Origin: Sneathiella sp036844445
Lineage (GTDB): Bacteria > Pseudomonadota > Alphaproteobacteria > Sneathiellales > Sneathiellaceae
NCBI RefSeq assembly: GCF_036844445.1
Contig: NZ_DAIUFV010000002.1
Location: 558,001-622,000 of the forward strand
Length of the DNA: 64,000 nucleotides
Reading direction: 5' to 3'
Part shown: piece after piece, positions 44,439 to 53,615 of the stretch
Numbering within the stretch: the first letter of the stretch is position 1
Layout of the letters: every line of letters starts with the position of its first letter
Notes under the pieces: model-generated
What the model saw: only the letters and a program-made list of their open reading frames with translations
The model's database searches: none
What the model was told of the DNA's origin: nothing
Made by a program: the position numbers and the translations under genes

Positions 44439-44921
44439 ATGTACAAGACGAAAATCGATATGCCCGACAATACCCGCAAAGCTGCCGTCAATCTGCTGCA
44501 GGCGCGGCTCGCGGATGCGGTTGATCTCGCGACGCAGATGAAGCAGGCGCACTGGAACGTCAAGGGGCCGAGCTTCATCGCCCTGCACGAGCTGTTCGAT
44601 CAGATCCACGGCGAGGTCGCCGGCTATGTCGATTTGCTGGCGGAGCGGATCACGACGCTCGGCGGTACGGCGGAGGGAACGGCGCGTGTGGCGGCCGAGC
44701 GCTCGACGCTTGGCGAATATCCGCTCGATATCGCTGATGGCACGGCCCATGTGGATGCGGTCTCTACCGTGCTCGCGGCGTTCGGCAAGGAGATCCGCGC
44801 GGCGATTGACGCGAGCGATGACATGGGAGACCAGGGCACGGCCGATCTCTTCACCGAAATCTCCCGCGGCATCGACAAGAGCCTCTGGTTCGTCGAGGCG
44901 CACGCCCAGACGAAGAAATAA
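44439..44921 (+). CDS. dps: Dps family DNA-protection ferritin
   Basis: A 160-residue Dps mini-ferritin that forms dodecamers, oxidises ferrous iron with peroxide and protects DNA. The intersubunit ferroxidase ligands are in QAHWNVKGPSFIALHELFDQI (H38, H50, D54) and YVDLLAERITTLGG (D65, E69). The N-terminus is short and only mildly basic, so direct DNA binding is not assured. It adds to the peroxide/iron theme seen around 29-34 kb. Confidence 0.94.
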   Translation: MYKTKIDMPDNTRKAAVNLLQARLADAVDLATQMKQAHWNVKGPSFIALHELFDQIHGEVAGYVDLLAERITTLGGTAEGTARVAAERSTLGEYPLDIADGTAHVDAVSTVLAAFGKEIRAAIDASDDMGDQGTADLFTEISRGIDKSLWFVEAHAQTKK

Positions 44922-44980
44922 TCGCCAAAATTCTGTTTGCAGCCGGCCGGCGCGCGGACGCGCCGGCGCTGTGGGTCCAC

Positions 44981-45415
44981 CTATGAACGCTTGAGAAGCT
45001 CGAGCGTCTTCGGGTCGGCTGCGCCTTCGTAAAATCGGTCGAGCGCGGAGCGGAACAGCGCGATGTCCGCCGCATCGGTGGCGACGCTCAGAAACAGCGT
45101 TACCGAGGAGCGGAATTTGAGATCATCGGGCGAGCCCAGAATATCGAGGGCGCTGAGATCCTCATGGCGCATCATCAGCCGGACAGCATGGCGGAGCCGC
45201 TCGCCGAGGATCGGATGCGCCAGATAGCGCGCGGCCTCAGCCGCATCCATAATCGCATAGCGCTGCGCCATCGCGGAGGTCCCGAGCCCGGCCAGCTGCG
45301 GGAAAACAAACCACATCCAGTGTGATATCTTGAAACCATCGGCAAGTTCCGCCTCGACCTCGTCGAGGACGCCGTTTTGCGCCGTAACAAAGCGCTGAAA
45401 TTCATCTTCGCTCAT
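44981..45415 (-). CDS. DUF1810 family protein
   Basis: A 144-residue protein of the DUF1810 family, with the conserved SHWMWFVFPQLAGLGTSAMAQRYAI and HPILGERLRHAVRLM stretches. A calpastatin-like annotation is often transferred to this family without support. The start at 45415 begins at the conserved N-terminus; a longer frame runs to 45466. No partner genes nearby suggest a role. Confidence 0.85.
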   Translation of the reverse strand: MSEDEFQRFVTAQNGVLDEVEAELADGFKISHWMWFVFPQLAGLGTSAMAQRYAIMDAAEAARYLAHPILGERLRHAVRLMMRHEDLSALDILGSPDDLKFRSSVTLFLSVATDAADIALFRSALDRFYEGAADPKTLELLKRS

Positions 45416-45526
45416 GGCTCGACCCCACTCTCTTCCCCTTTCCTCCCGTTGCCCCTCCCATAGCATAAGGAGGGCGCCTTCGGAAAGAGGCCGGCGGGCG
45501 GCTGAGTGGCAGCGCGCCTTCGCCCG

Positions 45527-46630
45527 TCAACGGCCGCGATGATCGCGCTCTTCACCCATTTTTTTCGGATGGGCATAGCCGTGCACATATTCCGGTTCCT
45601 TGTGATCGAGCCGCTTCATCTTTTCAAGCGCCTCATCATGAAGCGCGATCAGCGCATCTTCGATGGCATATTGCGCCCGCACCTCCGCCGCGACGCTCTC
45701 AGCCGGCGGATTGCTCTTGTACCACTCGACCGTCCGGCGCAAGCCTTCCAGCGGATCAACGATATCGCGATAGCCGAGATCATGCTGTAACGGGAAGGTA
45801 TCGAACATCCGGTGATAATCCTCGTCATTAAAGACCTGGAGGATACGGGCGTGGGAGGCGACGGCATCCGGCACGGAGACAACCTCCATCCTTTCCCCCA
45901 CCGCATCAAACAGCACCTCGCCGATCTGCGCGAGCGTGAACTGGCGCTGATCGGCGCAGTTATAAAACTTGCCGGCGGACGCATCGGGCTTGTCGACGCC
46001 GAGCAGGACCGCATGCGCCATATTCTCCGCATATCCGTGGCTGATGATCGTGAGGCCACCGTCCGGCATGGCGACGCGAGTGCGCCTGTCAAGGGCGCGC
46101 TGGAGATACCACCAGAAGCGGATCGGCATCACCTGCCCTTCCCCGTAGATCAGCGGATAGCGGAAATGGCTGACATTGCAATCCTTGCCATGATGCGACA
46201 TGACATGCCGCTCGGCTTCGAGCATCTTGTAGCCGAAGGGATGATCCTCTGGCGAACGCAGCAGCGGCGTTGTCTCGCTGAGCGGGATGGCGGCGCCTGT
46301 CGGGAAAACGGATCTCGGGTCGGCAAAGCCCCGGAAAATGGCCATGCCGCCGATGGTGATCAGGCGATCGGTGAGCGGCGCAACGACGTCGGCGACGATC
46401 CTTATCCGTCCATAGGCACCGATAACGACGTCAAACTTCCGGCCCTTCAGCGACGCCTCGAGCGGTTCGCGGAAATGCGGATCCGATTTGATCCGCTCCA
46501 CCTCCGCCGGGATATGACTGTCGTCGCGCCCGCCGCGGTTCAGCATGGCGACGTCATAGCCGCGATCCAGAAGTCCTTTTACGAGAAATCGGCCGGTCGG
46601 TCCCGTTCCTCCGATCAACAAGGCTTTCAT
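45527..46630 (-). CDS. NAD-dependent epimerase/dehydratase (extended SDR)
   Basis: A 367-residue extended SDR with Rossmann motif LLIGGTGPTGRFLVKGLL at the very N-terminus. The normal Y-x3-K is not obvious; a YKMLEAERHVM stretch (Y-K-x-x-x-E) occurs in its place, so this may be an atypical or non-catalytic NAD-binding member. The start ATG has AAGGACG six bases upstream. It is the first gene of the leftward group and lies about 60 bp from the enoyl-CoA hydratase, so it may belong to the same transcript. Confidence 0.82.
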   Translation of the reverse strand: MKALLIGGTGPTGRFLVKGLLDRGYDVAMLNRGGRDDSHIPAEVERIKSDPHFREPLEASLKGRKFDVVIGAYGRIRIVADVVAPLTDRLITIGGMAIFRGFADPRSVFPTGAAIPLSETTPLLRSPEDHPFGYKMLEAERHVMSHHGKDCNVSHFRYPLIYGEGQVMPIRFWWYLQRALDRRTRVAMPDGGLTIISHGYAENMAHAVLLGVDKPDASAGKFYNCADQRQFTLAQIGEVLFDAVGERMEVVSVPDAVASHARILQVFNDEDYHRMFDTFPLQHDLGYRDIVDPLEGLRRTVEWYKSNPPAESVAAEVRAQYAIEDALIALHDEALEKMKRLDHKEPEYVHGYAHPKKMGEERDHRGR

Positions 46631-46687
46631 CTGTCGTCCTTTCAAAAATGCATTTCGAACAGATTGAATGGCATCACTTCTGCCGGA

Positions 46688-47437
46688 CTAATTCTTACCG
46701 AGGAAACGACGGGTCGAGGCTCTGAAATCATCGCTTGCAAGGGCTGTCATCTGGAGCGCCCGCATCTCGTCATTCTCGTCGGCCAGTTGCAGAGCGTAGG
46801 CAATCGACTTCTTGACCGCCGCGTAGGCATTGTTGCTTTGCGCCATGATCTCCGCCGCGAATGCCGCAAGTACTTCCTCGAACGCGTCATCGGCGATCAG
46901 CTCATCGACCAAGCCGGCCTTCAAGGCCTCGGCGGCGGAGAGATCCCGGCCGCGCAGCAGAAGCGCGCGCGTCATTGGTAGCCCAACGAGCGCGATCAGC
47001 TCTCCCGTCGCAAGCGCCGGATAGGGCAAGCCGCGCTTTATTGCCGTTACCTTGAAATGGGAGGATTTCGTGCAAAGGCGAAAATCGCACGCTGCGGCGA
47101 TCACGACACCGGCCCCGACGCAGTGGCCGGAGATGGCGGCGATCGTCGGGACGGGAAGGCCGCGCAAAAGAGCGGAGACCTCACGAAGGCCGACGGCGGC
47201 ATCCTCCGCCTTCGCGGCATTTCTCTGCAACTCTTCATATTCGCTGATATCACCGCCCGAGCAAAAGGCGCGCCCGCCGGCGCCCCGCAATATGACGAGA
47301 CGGATATCATCCCGGCTTTCGGCTAACCGCAATGCCGCGGCAAGATCGCCCCACATGGCCCGGCTGATCGCATTGTGCTTTTCCGGCTGATTGATGACAA
47401 TCAGCATGCAGCCGTTCTCAATATGCGTCTCGATCAT
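46688..47437 (-). CDS. Enoyl-CoA hydratase/isomerase
   Basis: A 249-residue crotonase family protein. The oxyanion-hole segments are AFCSGGDISEYEEL and ISGHCVGAGVVIAAACDFRL. The two catalytic Glu of classical hydratases are not both evident in the second segment (GVVIAAACDFRL), so the reaction could be an isomerase, hydrolase or C-C cleavage. The start at 47437 begins at MIETHIENG; earlier in-frame starts add no family sequence. It lies directly downstream of a CoA ligase. Confidence 0.88.
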   Translation of the reverse strand: MIETHIENGCMLIVINQPEKHNAISRAMWGDLAAALRLAESRDDIRLVILRGAGGRAFCSGGDISEYEELQRNAAKAEDAAVGLREVSALLRGLPVPTIAAISGHCVGAGVVIAAACDFRLCTKSSHFKVTAIKRGLPYPALATGELIALVGLPMTRALLLRGRDLSAAEALKAGLVDELIADDAFEEVLAAFAAEIMAQSNNAYAAVKKSIAYALQLADENDEMRALQMTALASDDFRASTRRFLGKN

Positions 47438-47498
47438 GACAGTCTCTTCAGGCATAGGAGGGACGGCGGACAGCATTTTTCGCACCCGCCATCGCAGC

Positions 47499-49142
47499 TC
47501 AGTTGGTGTGGCGATTGACGATAATACCGGACGCCTCGCGATCCCAGATTTCATGCAGCCGCTCCTGCGCACTCTGCTTGAGTTTGTATTTCTCAACCTT
47601 CTCCGTCATGGTGCGCGGCAGGTTTGGGACAAACTCCACATAGCGCGGCACCATGAAATAGGCCATATTGTCAGCGCAGTGGCGGATCAGCTCCTCAAAC
47701 GTCAGGCTATGGCCCTTCTTGCACTCGACGCTGACCATTACCTCATCCTCGCTCATCTCCGACTGCACGGCATAGGCCGCCACATCCTCGACCGCCGGAT
47801 GATGGAGGATAATCTGCTCCACCTCGTAAGACGAGATATTCTCGCCGCGGCGGCGGATCGCGTCCTTTTTGCGGTCAACGAAATAGAGGAAGCCGTTTTC
47901 ATCCAGATAGCCCCGGTCGCCGGTATGGAACCAGAGATTGCGGCGCGATTCGATGGTCGCTTCGGGCTTCTTATAGTAGCCGAGCGCCGTCGTCCACGGC
48001 TCGTCGCAGCGGACGCAGATTTCGCCGGGAACCCCCGGTGGCATCGGATAGTCATCATCATCGAGAATAGCGACCGTCATGCTGTGGCGAAGCTGCCCCG
48101 CCGATTTCCATTTCGACGGCGGATGCTCGGGGCTGAGGAAGGTGACCCCGCCGAAATCGGTCAGTGCATAGACGGACGTGATCTTGAGATCATAGCGTTT
48201 TTCAAACTCGCGCGCGAAATCCGGCACGGGCACCATCATGCAGAGGCGCGCCTTGTTGTCCCTATCCAGCGGGCTTTCGGGCTGCGCCCAGAGGATGTTC
48301 GCCATGGCGCCGAGAAGATTGAACTGCGTCACGCCGTATTCTCTGACCTCCTCCCAGAACTTGCTCGCCGAAAAGCGCGGCGAGACGACCAGCGTCGCGT
48401 CGGCAAAGAGTGCCGGCAGCGCGCAGGTATTCAGCGCGTTGCCATGAAAGAGCGGCAGGCAGGTATAGAGTACGTCATCGGGCGTATAGCCGAAATATTC
48501 CGCATGGCTGATCGATCCCGAGACCATCATGTCATGCGGCTCCATATTGCCCTTGGAGGGGCCTGTCGTTCCTGACGTGTAAAGCAGGAAAGCGAGATCG
48601 GAGTTTTGGACGATATCGTTCGGCAGATCATCCGCAGGGGCCGAGAGCAGGGCCTCATACTCTTCTATCTCCAGGCGGAGTCCCTTGCGCACCTCCGCGC
48701 TCACCGGACGGCCGTCATCGACAATAACCATCCGTTTGATGTCGGGGCACTGGTCCTGAACAGTCAGAAAGCGCTCCACCAGGCCGCTGTCGGAGATGAG
48801 GAAGGTGGAATCCGACTGCGTCAGGTAATAGGTGTAAAGCTCGCCCTTGGCGGCGGTATTGACCGGCACGCAAACCCCGCCAATTTTCGCCACGGCGAAA
48901 TAGAGAAACAGAAGCTCCGGCTTGTTATCCATCATAAAGGCGACATGCTGCCCCTTCTCGATGCCGCTTGCCTGCAGCGAGCGGGCGAGACGGTTGCTGA
49001 TTTCATGCATGTCCCGGTAGGAATACTGCCGGTCGAGAAATTTCAGAAAAATCTTGTCGCCATTCAGCTCCGCCTTGAGACGCAGCATCCCGCCAAGAGT
49101 GCGATGTTCCCTGGCAATATTGATTTCCCGTAATTTTCTCAT
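47499..49142 (-). CDS. Acyl-CoA ligase (ANL superfamily), copy A
   Basis: A 547-residue AMP-forming CoA ligase. It has the P-loop-like motif LLYTSGTTGPSKGN, a VYALTDFGGVTF acid-binding region, the hinge HTGDRGYLDENGFLYFVDRKKDAIRRRGENISSYEVEQ and the C-terminal catalytic Lys region MTEKVEKYKLK. It resembles crotonobetaine/carnitine-CoA ligases. It is closely similar to the next gene (copy B) along its whole length, indicating tandem duplication. The start at 49142 follows AAGGAG; the longer frame is only read-through from copy B's end. Confidence 0.9.
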   Translation of the reverse strand: MRKLREINIAREHRTLGGMLRLKAELNGDKIFLKFLDRQYSYRDMHEISNRLARSLQASGIEKGQHVAFMMDNKPELLFLYFAVAKIGGVCVPVNTAAKGELYTYYLTQSDSTFLISDSGLVERFLTVQDQCPDIKRMVIVDDGRPVSAEVRKGLRLEIEEYEALLSAPADDLPNDIVQNSDLAFLLYTSGTTGPSKGNMEPHDMMVSGSISHAEYFGYTPDDVLYTCLPLFHGNALNTCALPALFADATLVVSPRFSASKFWEEVREYGVTQFNLLGAMANILWAQPESPLDRDNKARLCMMVPVPDFAREFEKRYDLKITSVYALTDFGGVTFLSPEHPPSKWKSAGQLRHSMTVAILDDDDYPMPPGVPGEICVRCDEPWTTALGYYKKPEATIESRRNLWFHTGDRGYLDENGFLYFVDRKKDAIRRRGENISSYEVEQIILHHPAVEDVAAYAVQSEMSEDEVMVSVECKKGHSLTFEELIRHCADNMAYFMVPRYVEFVPNLPRTMTEKVEKYKLKQSAQERLHEIWDREASGIIVNRHTN

Positions 49143-49170
49143 GCTTCCCCGCTCCTTCCCTGATTGTGGG

Positions 49171-50817
49171 TTAGTTGGTGTGACGGTTGACGACGATCCC
49201 GGCCGCCTCGCGGTCCCAGATCTCATTGAGCCGCGCCTGCGCGCTTTCCTTCAGCTTGTATTTCTCGACCTTTTCCGTCATCGTCCGCGGCAGCTCAGGC
49301 AGGATTTCGACATATCGCGGCACCATGAAATAGGCCATGTTCTTGGCGCAGTAGCGGATCAGATCCGCGGGATCCAGCGTCGCCCCGTGTTTCAGCGTCA
49401 CGCTCACCATCACCTCATCCTCGCTCATCTCGGAGCGGACGGCGTAGGCCGCGGCGTCTTCCACCGCCGCGTGCCCGAGGACGATCTGCTCCACCTCGTA
49501 GGAGGAGATATTCTCGCCCCGCCGCCGGATCGCGTCCTTTTTGCGATCGACGAAATAAAGATATCCGTCTTCATCGAGATAGCCGCGATCGCCGGTGTGG
49601 AACCACTGGTTGCGGTTCGCCTCGACTGTCGCCTCCGGCATCTTGTAATAGCCAAGCGAGGTGATCCAGGGGACGTCGCAGCGGGCGCAGATTTCACCGG
49701 GCACGCCGGGCGGCAAAGGGTTATCCTCATCATCGCGGATCGAGATGGTCATGCCCGTCGCCGGAAGACCGGCCGATTTCCATTTTGCGGGCGGATGCGC
49801 GGGGCTTAGAAAGGTGATGAACCCATAGTCCGACAGCGCATACACCGACGTAACCTTGACGCCGTAGCGTTTTTCGAACTCGCGCGCGAAATCCGGCACC
49901 GGCACCATCATGCAGAGCCGCACCTTGTTATCCTTATCGCGCGGGCTTTCCGGCTGCGCCCAGAGGAAATTCACCATCGCGCCGAGCAGGCTGAAGGCGG
50001 TAACGCCATTCTCGCGGATCTCGTCCCAGAAGCGGCTCGCCGAAAAACGCGGCGAGAGCACGAAGGTCGCGTCCGCAAGAAACGCCGGGATCGCCGAGGT
50101 ATTGAGCGCATTGCCATGAAAGAGCGGCAGGCAGGTGTAGAGCACATCATCGGGCTGGTAGCCAAAAATCTCCACATGGTCGATCGCGCCGCCGATCAGC
50201 CGCCCGTGCGGCACCATATTGCCCTTTGAGGGACCGGTCGTGCCGGAGGTGTACATCATGATGGCAAAATCGCTGATGCGGGCGAGATCATCCGGCAGAT
50301 CGTCCGCCGGCGCATCGAGCAGCGCCTGATAGTCATAAACTTCAGCCCGTAAATCCTTGCCGATGGAGAGATCGACCGCGCCGCCCGCTTCATTAAGAAG
50401 AATGACCTTGGTGATATTCGGGCATTGTTCTTCAATCGCCTGATAACGCTCGATCAGCCCGGCGTCCAATATCAGGACAACGGAGTCCGACTGGTTCAGA
50501 TAATAGGCGAAAAGATCGCCCTTCGCCGCGCTGTTCACAGGAATGCTGACGGCGCCCATCTTGCCAATGGCGAAATAGAGCAGCAGCTGCTCCGGCTTGT
50601 TGTCCATCATAAAGGCGACATGCTGCCCGGCTTCGACCCCGAGCTGCTGCAAGCCGCGGGCGAGCCGGTTAGTGATCTCGTGAAATGCCCGATAGGATAT
50701 TTCCCGCTTGCCAAAGCGGAGGTAAATCTTGTCGCCGTTCTTCTCCGCCTTGTGGCGCGCAATGCTGCCAAGCGTACGGGCGGTCGCGGGAACGTCGAGA
50801 ACTCTCTGTCGTATCAT
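49171..50817 (-). CDS. Acyl-CoA ligase (ANL superfamily), copy B
   Basis: A 548-residue paralogue of copy A with the same motifs (MMYTSGTTGPSKGN; HTGDRGYLDEDGYLYFVDRKKDAIRRRGENISSYEVEQ; MTEKVEKYKLKESAQ). Differences cluster in the acid-binding region (VYALSDYGFITFLSP versus VYALTDFGGVTFLSP), so the two may activate different acids of one pathway. The start at 50817 overlaps the upstream OB-fold gene's stop by 4 bases. It is 28 bp upstream of copy A. Confidence 0.9.
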   Translation of the reverse strand: MIRQRVLDVPATARTLGSIARHKAEKNGDKIYLRFGKREISYRAFHEITNRLARGLQQLGVEAGQHVAFMMDNKPEQLLLYFAIGKMGAVSIPVNSAAKGDLFAYYLNQSDSVVLILDAGLIERYQAIEEQCPNITKVILLNEAGGAVDLSIGKDLRAEVYDYQALLDAPADDLPDDLARISDFAIMMYTSGTTGPSKGNMVPHGRLIGGAIDHVEIFGYQPDDVLYTCLPLFHGNALNTSAIPAFLADATFVLSPRFSASRFWDEIRENGVTAFSLLGAMVNFLWAQPESPRDKDNKVRLCMMVPVPDFAREFEKRYGVKVTSVYALSDYGFITFLSPAHPPAKWKSAGLPATGMTISIRDDEDNPLPPGVPGEICARCDVPWITSLGYYKMPEATVEANRNQWFHTGDRGYLDEDGYLYFVDRKKDAIRRRGENISSYEVEQIVLGHAAVEDAAAYAVRSEMSEDEVMVSVTLKHGATLDPADLIRYCAKNMAYFMVPRYVEILPELPRTMTEKVEKYKLKESAQARLNEIWDREAAGIVVNRHTN

Positions 50818-51242
50818 GGGGTTACTGTCTTTCCAAGGAACAGGGGGAGCGGAGTGCCGTCGCTGCACTCCTGCCATGTGAGGCGGAGCGGCATGCCGAT
50901 GCGCAGCTCCTCCGGCGCAAGGTCGATAACATTGCTGATCAGCCGGACATTGAGGCTCGGGAAGGCGACGATGGCGATATTGTAGGGAACGAAAGGTCTC
51001 AGCTCTTCGCTCACCGCGTTATGCACGACGGTGTAGCTGAACAGCTCCGCCTCATCGGGCGCCGGCACCCAGACGCACTCGGGCGACAGGCAGAAGCGGC
51101 AGTAGGGCGCCGGATGATGCCGGCAACGGCCGCAATTCGCGCATTGCTGGAAGCGCAGCTCGCGCTTTTTGCACCACTCCCAGAAGGGCACGGCCTCAAG
51201 CGGCGGATTGGGCGGCGGCGTTGGCAGATATCGTGTCATCAC
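50814..51242 (-). CDS. Zn-ribbon/OB-fold protein (DUF35), copy 1
   Basis: A 142-residue protein with an N-terminal rubredoxin-like zinc ribbon (C34-x2-C37...C48-x2-C51: CANCGRCRHHPAPYCRFC) and an OB-fold (ELFSYTVVHNAVSEEL, PYNIAIVAFPSLNVRLISNVID). DUF35 proteins partner with SCP2-type thiolases and form thiolase-DUF35 complexes such as the steroid side-chain aldolase Ltp2-ChsH2. It overlaps the adjacent thiolase-like gene by 4 bases and is almost certainly its partner. Confidence 0.9.
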   Translation of the reverse strand: MMTRYLPTPPPNPPLEAVPFWEWCKKRELRFQQCANCGRCRHHPAPYCRFCLSPECVWVPAPDEAELFSYTVVHNAVSEELRPFVPYNIAIVAFPSLNVRLISNVIDLAPEELRIGMPLRLTWQECSDGTPLPLFLGKTVTP

Positions 51243-52468
51243 TCCCTCCCGATGATGGCGGCCGATGCCGTGTTGGCGAGCAGGCAGAGCGTTGCATTCT
51301 CCACCTGCGAGGTGGAAGTGCCGCGCAGCTGCCGCACGCCTTCCACCGCGAGGTTGAGGCCGTGGATATAGGCTTCCGACAGATGCCCACCGGAAGTGTT
51401 GATCGGCAGCTTGCCACCTTTCCAGCGGATATTGCCCTCGGCGACGAAATCGCCCGCCTCGCCGCGCCCGCAGAAGCCGTAGGCCTCCAGATTCATCAGC
51501 ACGAAATAGGAAAAATGGTCATAGATCTGCGCCGTGTCGATATCGTCCGGCGTGATCCCGGCCTTGGCATACAGCCGCGTCGAGAGCGTCCGCCCGCCGC
51601 CCGCGCGGTAATCCTCCTCGGGCATGTTGTGCGAACCAAGCCCGCCCGAACCCCAGCCGGGCTCCGAGCCCTGCCCTGCGGCAAGGATGCGGATGATCGG
51701 GCCGTCGAGATCCCGCGCCCGCTCCCGCGTCGTGACAATGAGCGCGCAGGCGCCGTCATTCTCCTGGCAGCAGTCATAGAGGCGGAACGGATCGGCGACC
51801 ATGCGCGAGGAAAGATAGGTTTCAAGGTCGAGCGGCCGGTCCCTGAACACGGCGCGGGGATTGCGCGAGGCGTTGTCGCGGGCAACGAGCGCCACTTCCG
51901 CCACCTGCTCCTCGCGGATGCCGTAGTCCTGCTTGTAGCGCTGGGCAAGCGGCGCCAGCATGAAGGGCGGTGCGAACATCCCGAAAGGATCAAGAAAGCC
52001 CGGGCTGTGTGGCACCGCATAGCCCTGCCCGAAGCGTTTGCGCTGCCCCTGGCAGAGCGAGCGGAAAACCGCGACATAATTCGCCGCGCCGGATTCCACC
52101 GCCGCCGCAGCCTCGGCGATAGAGGCGTAGCAGCCGCCGCCCCCGCCGCCCCATACCATCGTCGCGGAGCGCAAATGCGGCAGGCCAAGCGCCTCCTGGA
52201 TCAGCCACGGCACGCTTTCGTCATTGGCGTAAGAGGCAAGGCCGTCGATATCATCCGGCGTGATGCCGGCGTCCCGGGCCGCGTTCAGGATCGCTTCGCA
52301 GGCAAGCGCAAGCTCGCTGCGATCCTGAATGCCGCCGCGGCGCGTATAATCCGTCTCCCCGATGCCGACGATACATGCCTGGGACCTGGCGTCTGATGAA
52401 ACACCCACTCTTCCCCATCCTTCGGCGCGGTCGGGCAAAAATCCCCCCGCACTCTTTTTGGTTGTCAT
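51239..52468 (-). CDS. Thiolase-like protein (SCP2/aldolase type), copy 1
   Basis: A 409-residue thiolase-fold protein of the lipid-transfer/SCP-x group. The N-terminal CIVGIGETDYTRRG and GGGGCYASIAEA are conserved, but the nucleophile position is Y114-A-S (with Cys shifted to 113). The thiolase GHP motif is replaced by NTSGGHLSEAYIHG, and the C-terminal Cys motif is absent. This argues for a non-thiolytic enzyme such as an aldolase. It overlaps the DUF35 gene. The start could be internal (about residue 24), since the first residues are unconserved. Confidence 0.87.
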   Translation of the reverse strand: MTTKKSAGGFLPDRAEGWGRVGVSSDARSQACIVGIGETDYTRRGGIQDRSELALACEAILNAARDAGITPDDIDGLASYANDESVPWLIQEALGLPHLRSATMVWGGGGGGCYASIAEAAAAVESGAANYVAVFRSLCQGQRKRFGQGYAVPHSPGFLDPFGMFAPPFMLAPLAQRYKQDYGIREEQVAEVALVARDNASRNPRAVFRDRPLDLETYLSSRMVADPFRLYDCCQENDGACALIVTTRERARDLDGPIIRILAAGQGSEPGWGSGGLGSHNMPEEDYRAGGGRTLSTRLYAKAGITPDDIDTAQIYDHFSYFVLMNLEAYGFCGRGEAGDFVAEGNIRWKGGKLPINTSGGHLSEAYIHGLNLAVEGVRQLRGTSTSQVENATLCLLANTASAAIIGRE

Positions 52469-52514
52469 TTCTTATCCGTCGGATCATTTCATAAGCCATA
52501 ATTTATGTCAATAT

Positions 52515-52531
52515 ATGAAAAATATATTCAT
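52515..52531. promoter_or_regulatory. Dyad ATGAA-N7-TTCAT, site 1
   Basis: A 17-bp inverted repeat 47 bp before the thiolase copy 1 start. The same half-sites and spacing recur at 57185-57201 in front of the other thiolase and the TRAP operon. It is a likely operator of the adjacent IclR regulator. Confidence 0.55.
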
Positions 52532-52534
52532 ACA

Positions 52535-52547
52535 ATGAACATTTCAT
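52535..52547. promoter_or_regulatory. Dyad ATGAA-CAT-TTCAT, secondary site
   Basis: A second ATGAA/TTCAT pair with 3-bp spacing, only 3 bp from site 1. Two clustered half-site pairs suggest cooperative binding. Confidence 0.45.
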
Positions 52548-52678
52548 GGTAATTTGCTTAAATCCTCTTTTTGTGGAAATTTATGGTGCAATGCGATATG
52601 AGAGATGAGTTTTCAAGGGAATAGGCCCGACATCGGTCCCTCTTCGGGGGAGCGGCGCGGATATATTGCCCGGTATCC

Positions 52679-52697
52679 GTGTCCAGATGTCGGACAC
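52679..52697. promoter_or_regulatory. Inverted repeat GTGTCC-N7-GGACAC before iclR
   Basis: A 6-bp-arm dyad about 97 bp before the iclR ATG. It could be a regulator site for iclR or a leader hairpin. Confidence 0.35.
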
Positions 52698-52793
52698 AAG
52701 CGTCCATTCGGGCGCGCGTAGTAAATTGGGTATGCCATCTGTTGTCTGCGGGCCGACCCCCCGTCAACAACACTACCTTGGGATGGAGACATT

Positions 52794-53600
52794 ATGGCCT
52801 CGTTTGAACCGGTAACTGCCGTCATCAGAGCGTTGACCGTGCTCAGGATCGTGAATGATCTGGACTATGCGTCCATCAAACAGATCCACAAGCTCTCGAA
52901 GCTGCATCGCTCGACAGTGCTGCGCATGCTTGAGACACTGATGCACGAGGGCTATGTGACGCGCGATGAAGAAAGTGGCATGTACCGGCCGACCGGCAAG
53001 ACGCTGCTGCTGAGCCGCGGCTTCGATGAAAAGCGGCAACTCTCGGAGCTTGCATCACCGACCATGCTGGGCCTTCGCGAACAGATCGGCTGGCCGTCAG
53101 ACCTCGCTATTCTCGACGGCCATGAGATGATGATCGTCGAGACCAGCCGCGAATATAACATCATGGCGATCAATCACCGGGCCGGCGTGCGCGCACCGCT
53201 TCTGCTCACCTCGCTCGGCCGCGCCTATCTCGCTTTCTGCACGCCTGAAAAGCGGGAGAAGCTGCTCGCGGCGCTTGCCGCCTCGAACCGGTCGGTCAAC
53301 GCGCTGGCGCGCAATGATCCCGCCGGGGTACGCCGGATGCTTGATGAAGTGCGCGAGAAGGGCTATGCCGTCCCGGATCCCGATTTCAACAGCTCCAACT
53401 CGTCGGGCGCCGGGCTGATCACCGGCTTCAGTGTTCCCGTATTCCGAAGCGGCGAAGTCTTTGCAAGCCTCAGCACCTCTTTCCTGATCAGCGCCATGCC
53501 GCTCGAGAACGGCGTGGAGGCGCTTTTGCCGGCGCTGCAGCAGACGGCGGAAACGCTCAGTGACCTGATCACCCGAAACTACGGCGGATCGCGGCCCTGA
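52794..53600 (+). CDS. IclR family transcriptional regulator
   Basis: A 268-residue IclR protein with an N-terminal winged HTH (AVIRALTVLRIVND, ASIKQIHKLSKLHRSTVLRMLETLMHEGYV) and a C-terminal effector domain (ILDGHEMMIVETSR, SLGRAYLAFCTPEKREKLL, SVPVFRSGEVFASLSTSFL). IclR proteins usually bind small carboxylic or aromatic acids. It lies in the middle of the CoA catabolic island, divergent from thiolase copy 1, and is the likely regulator of the shared ATGAA-N7-TTCAT dyads. GGGATGGAG ribosome-binding site. Confidence 0.92.
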   Translation: MASFEPVTAVIRALTVLRIVNDLDYASIKQIHKLSKLHRSTVLRMLETLMHEGYVTRDEESGMYRPTGKTLLLSRGFDEKRQLSELASPTMLGLREQIGWPSDLAILDGHEMMIVETSREYNIMAINHRAGVRAPLLLTSLGRAYLAFCTPEKREKLLAALAASNRSVNALARNDPAGVRRMLDEVREKGYAVPDPDFNSSNSSGAGLITGFSVPVFRSGEVFASLSTSFLISAMPLENGVEALLPALQQTAETLSDLITRNYGGSRP

Positions 53601-53615
53601 GCGAGGTTGCCGTCC

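Larger units (their letters stand above)
52469..52793. other. Divergent regulatory region between thiolase copy 1 and iclR
   Basis: 325 bp. The left 100 bp, next to the thiolase gene, is AT-rich and holds two ATGAA/TTCAT dyads. The right part, next to iclR, is GC-rich with a GTGTCC-N7-GGACAC inverted repeat. No coding potential beyond short frames. Confidence 0.65.
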
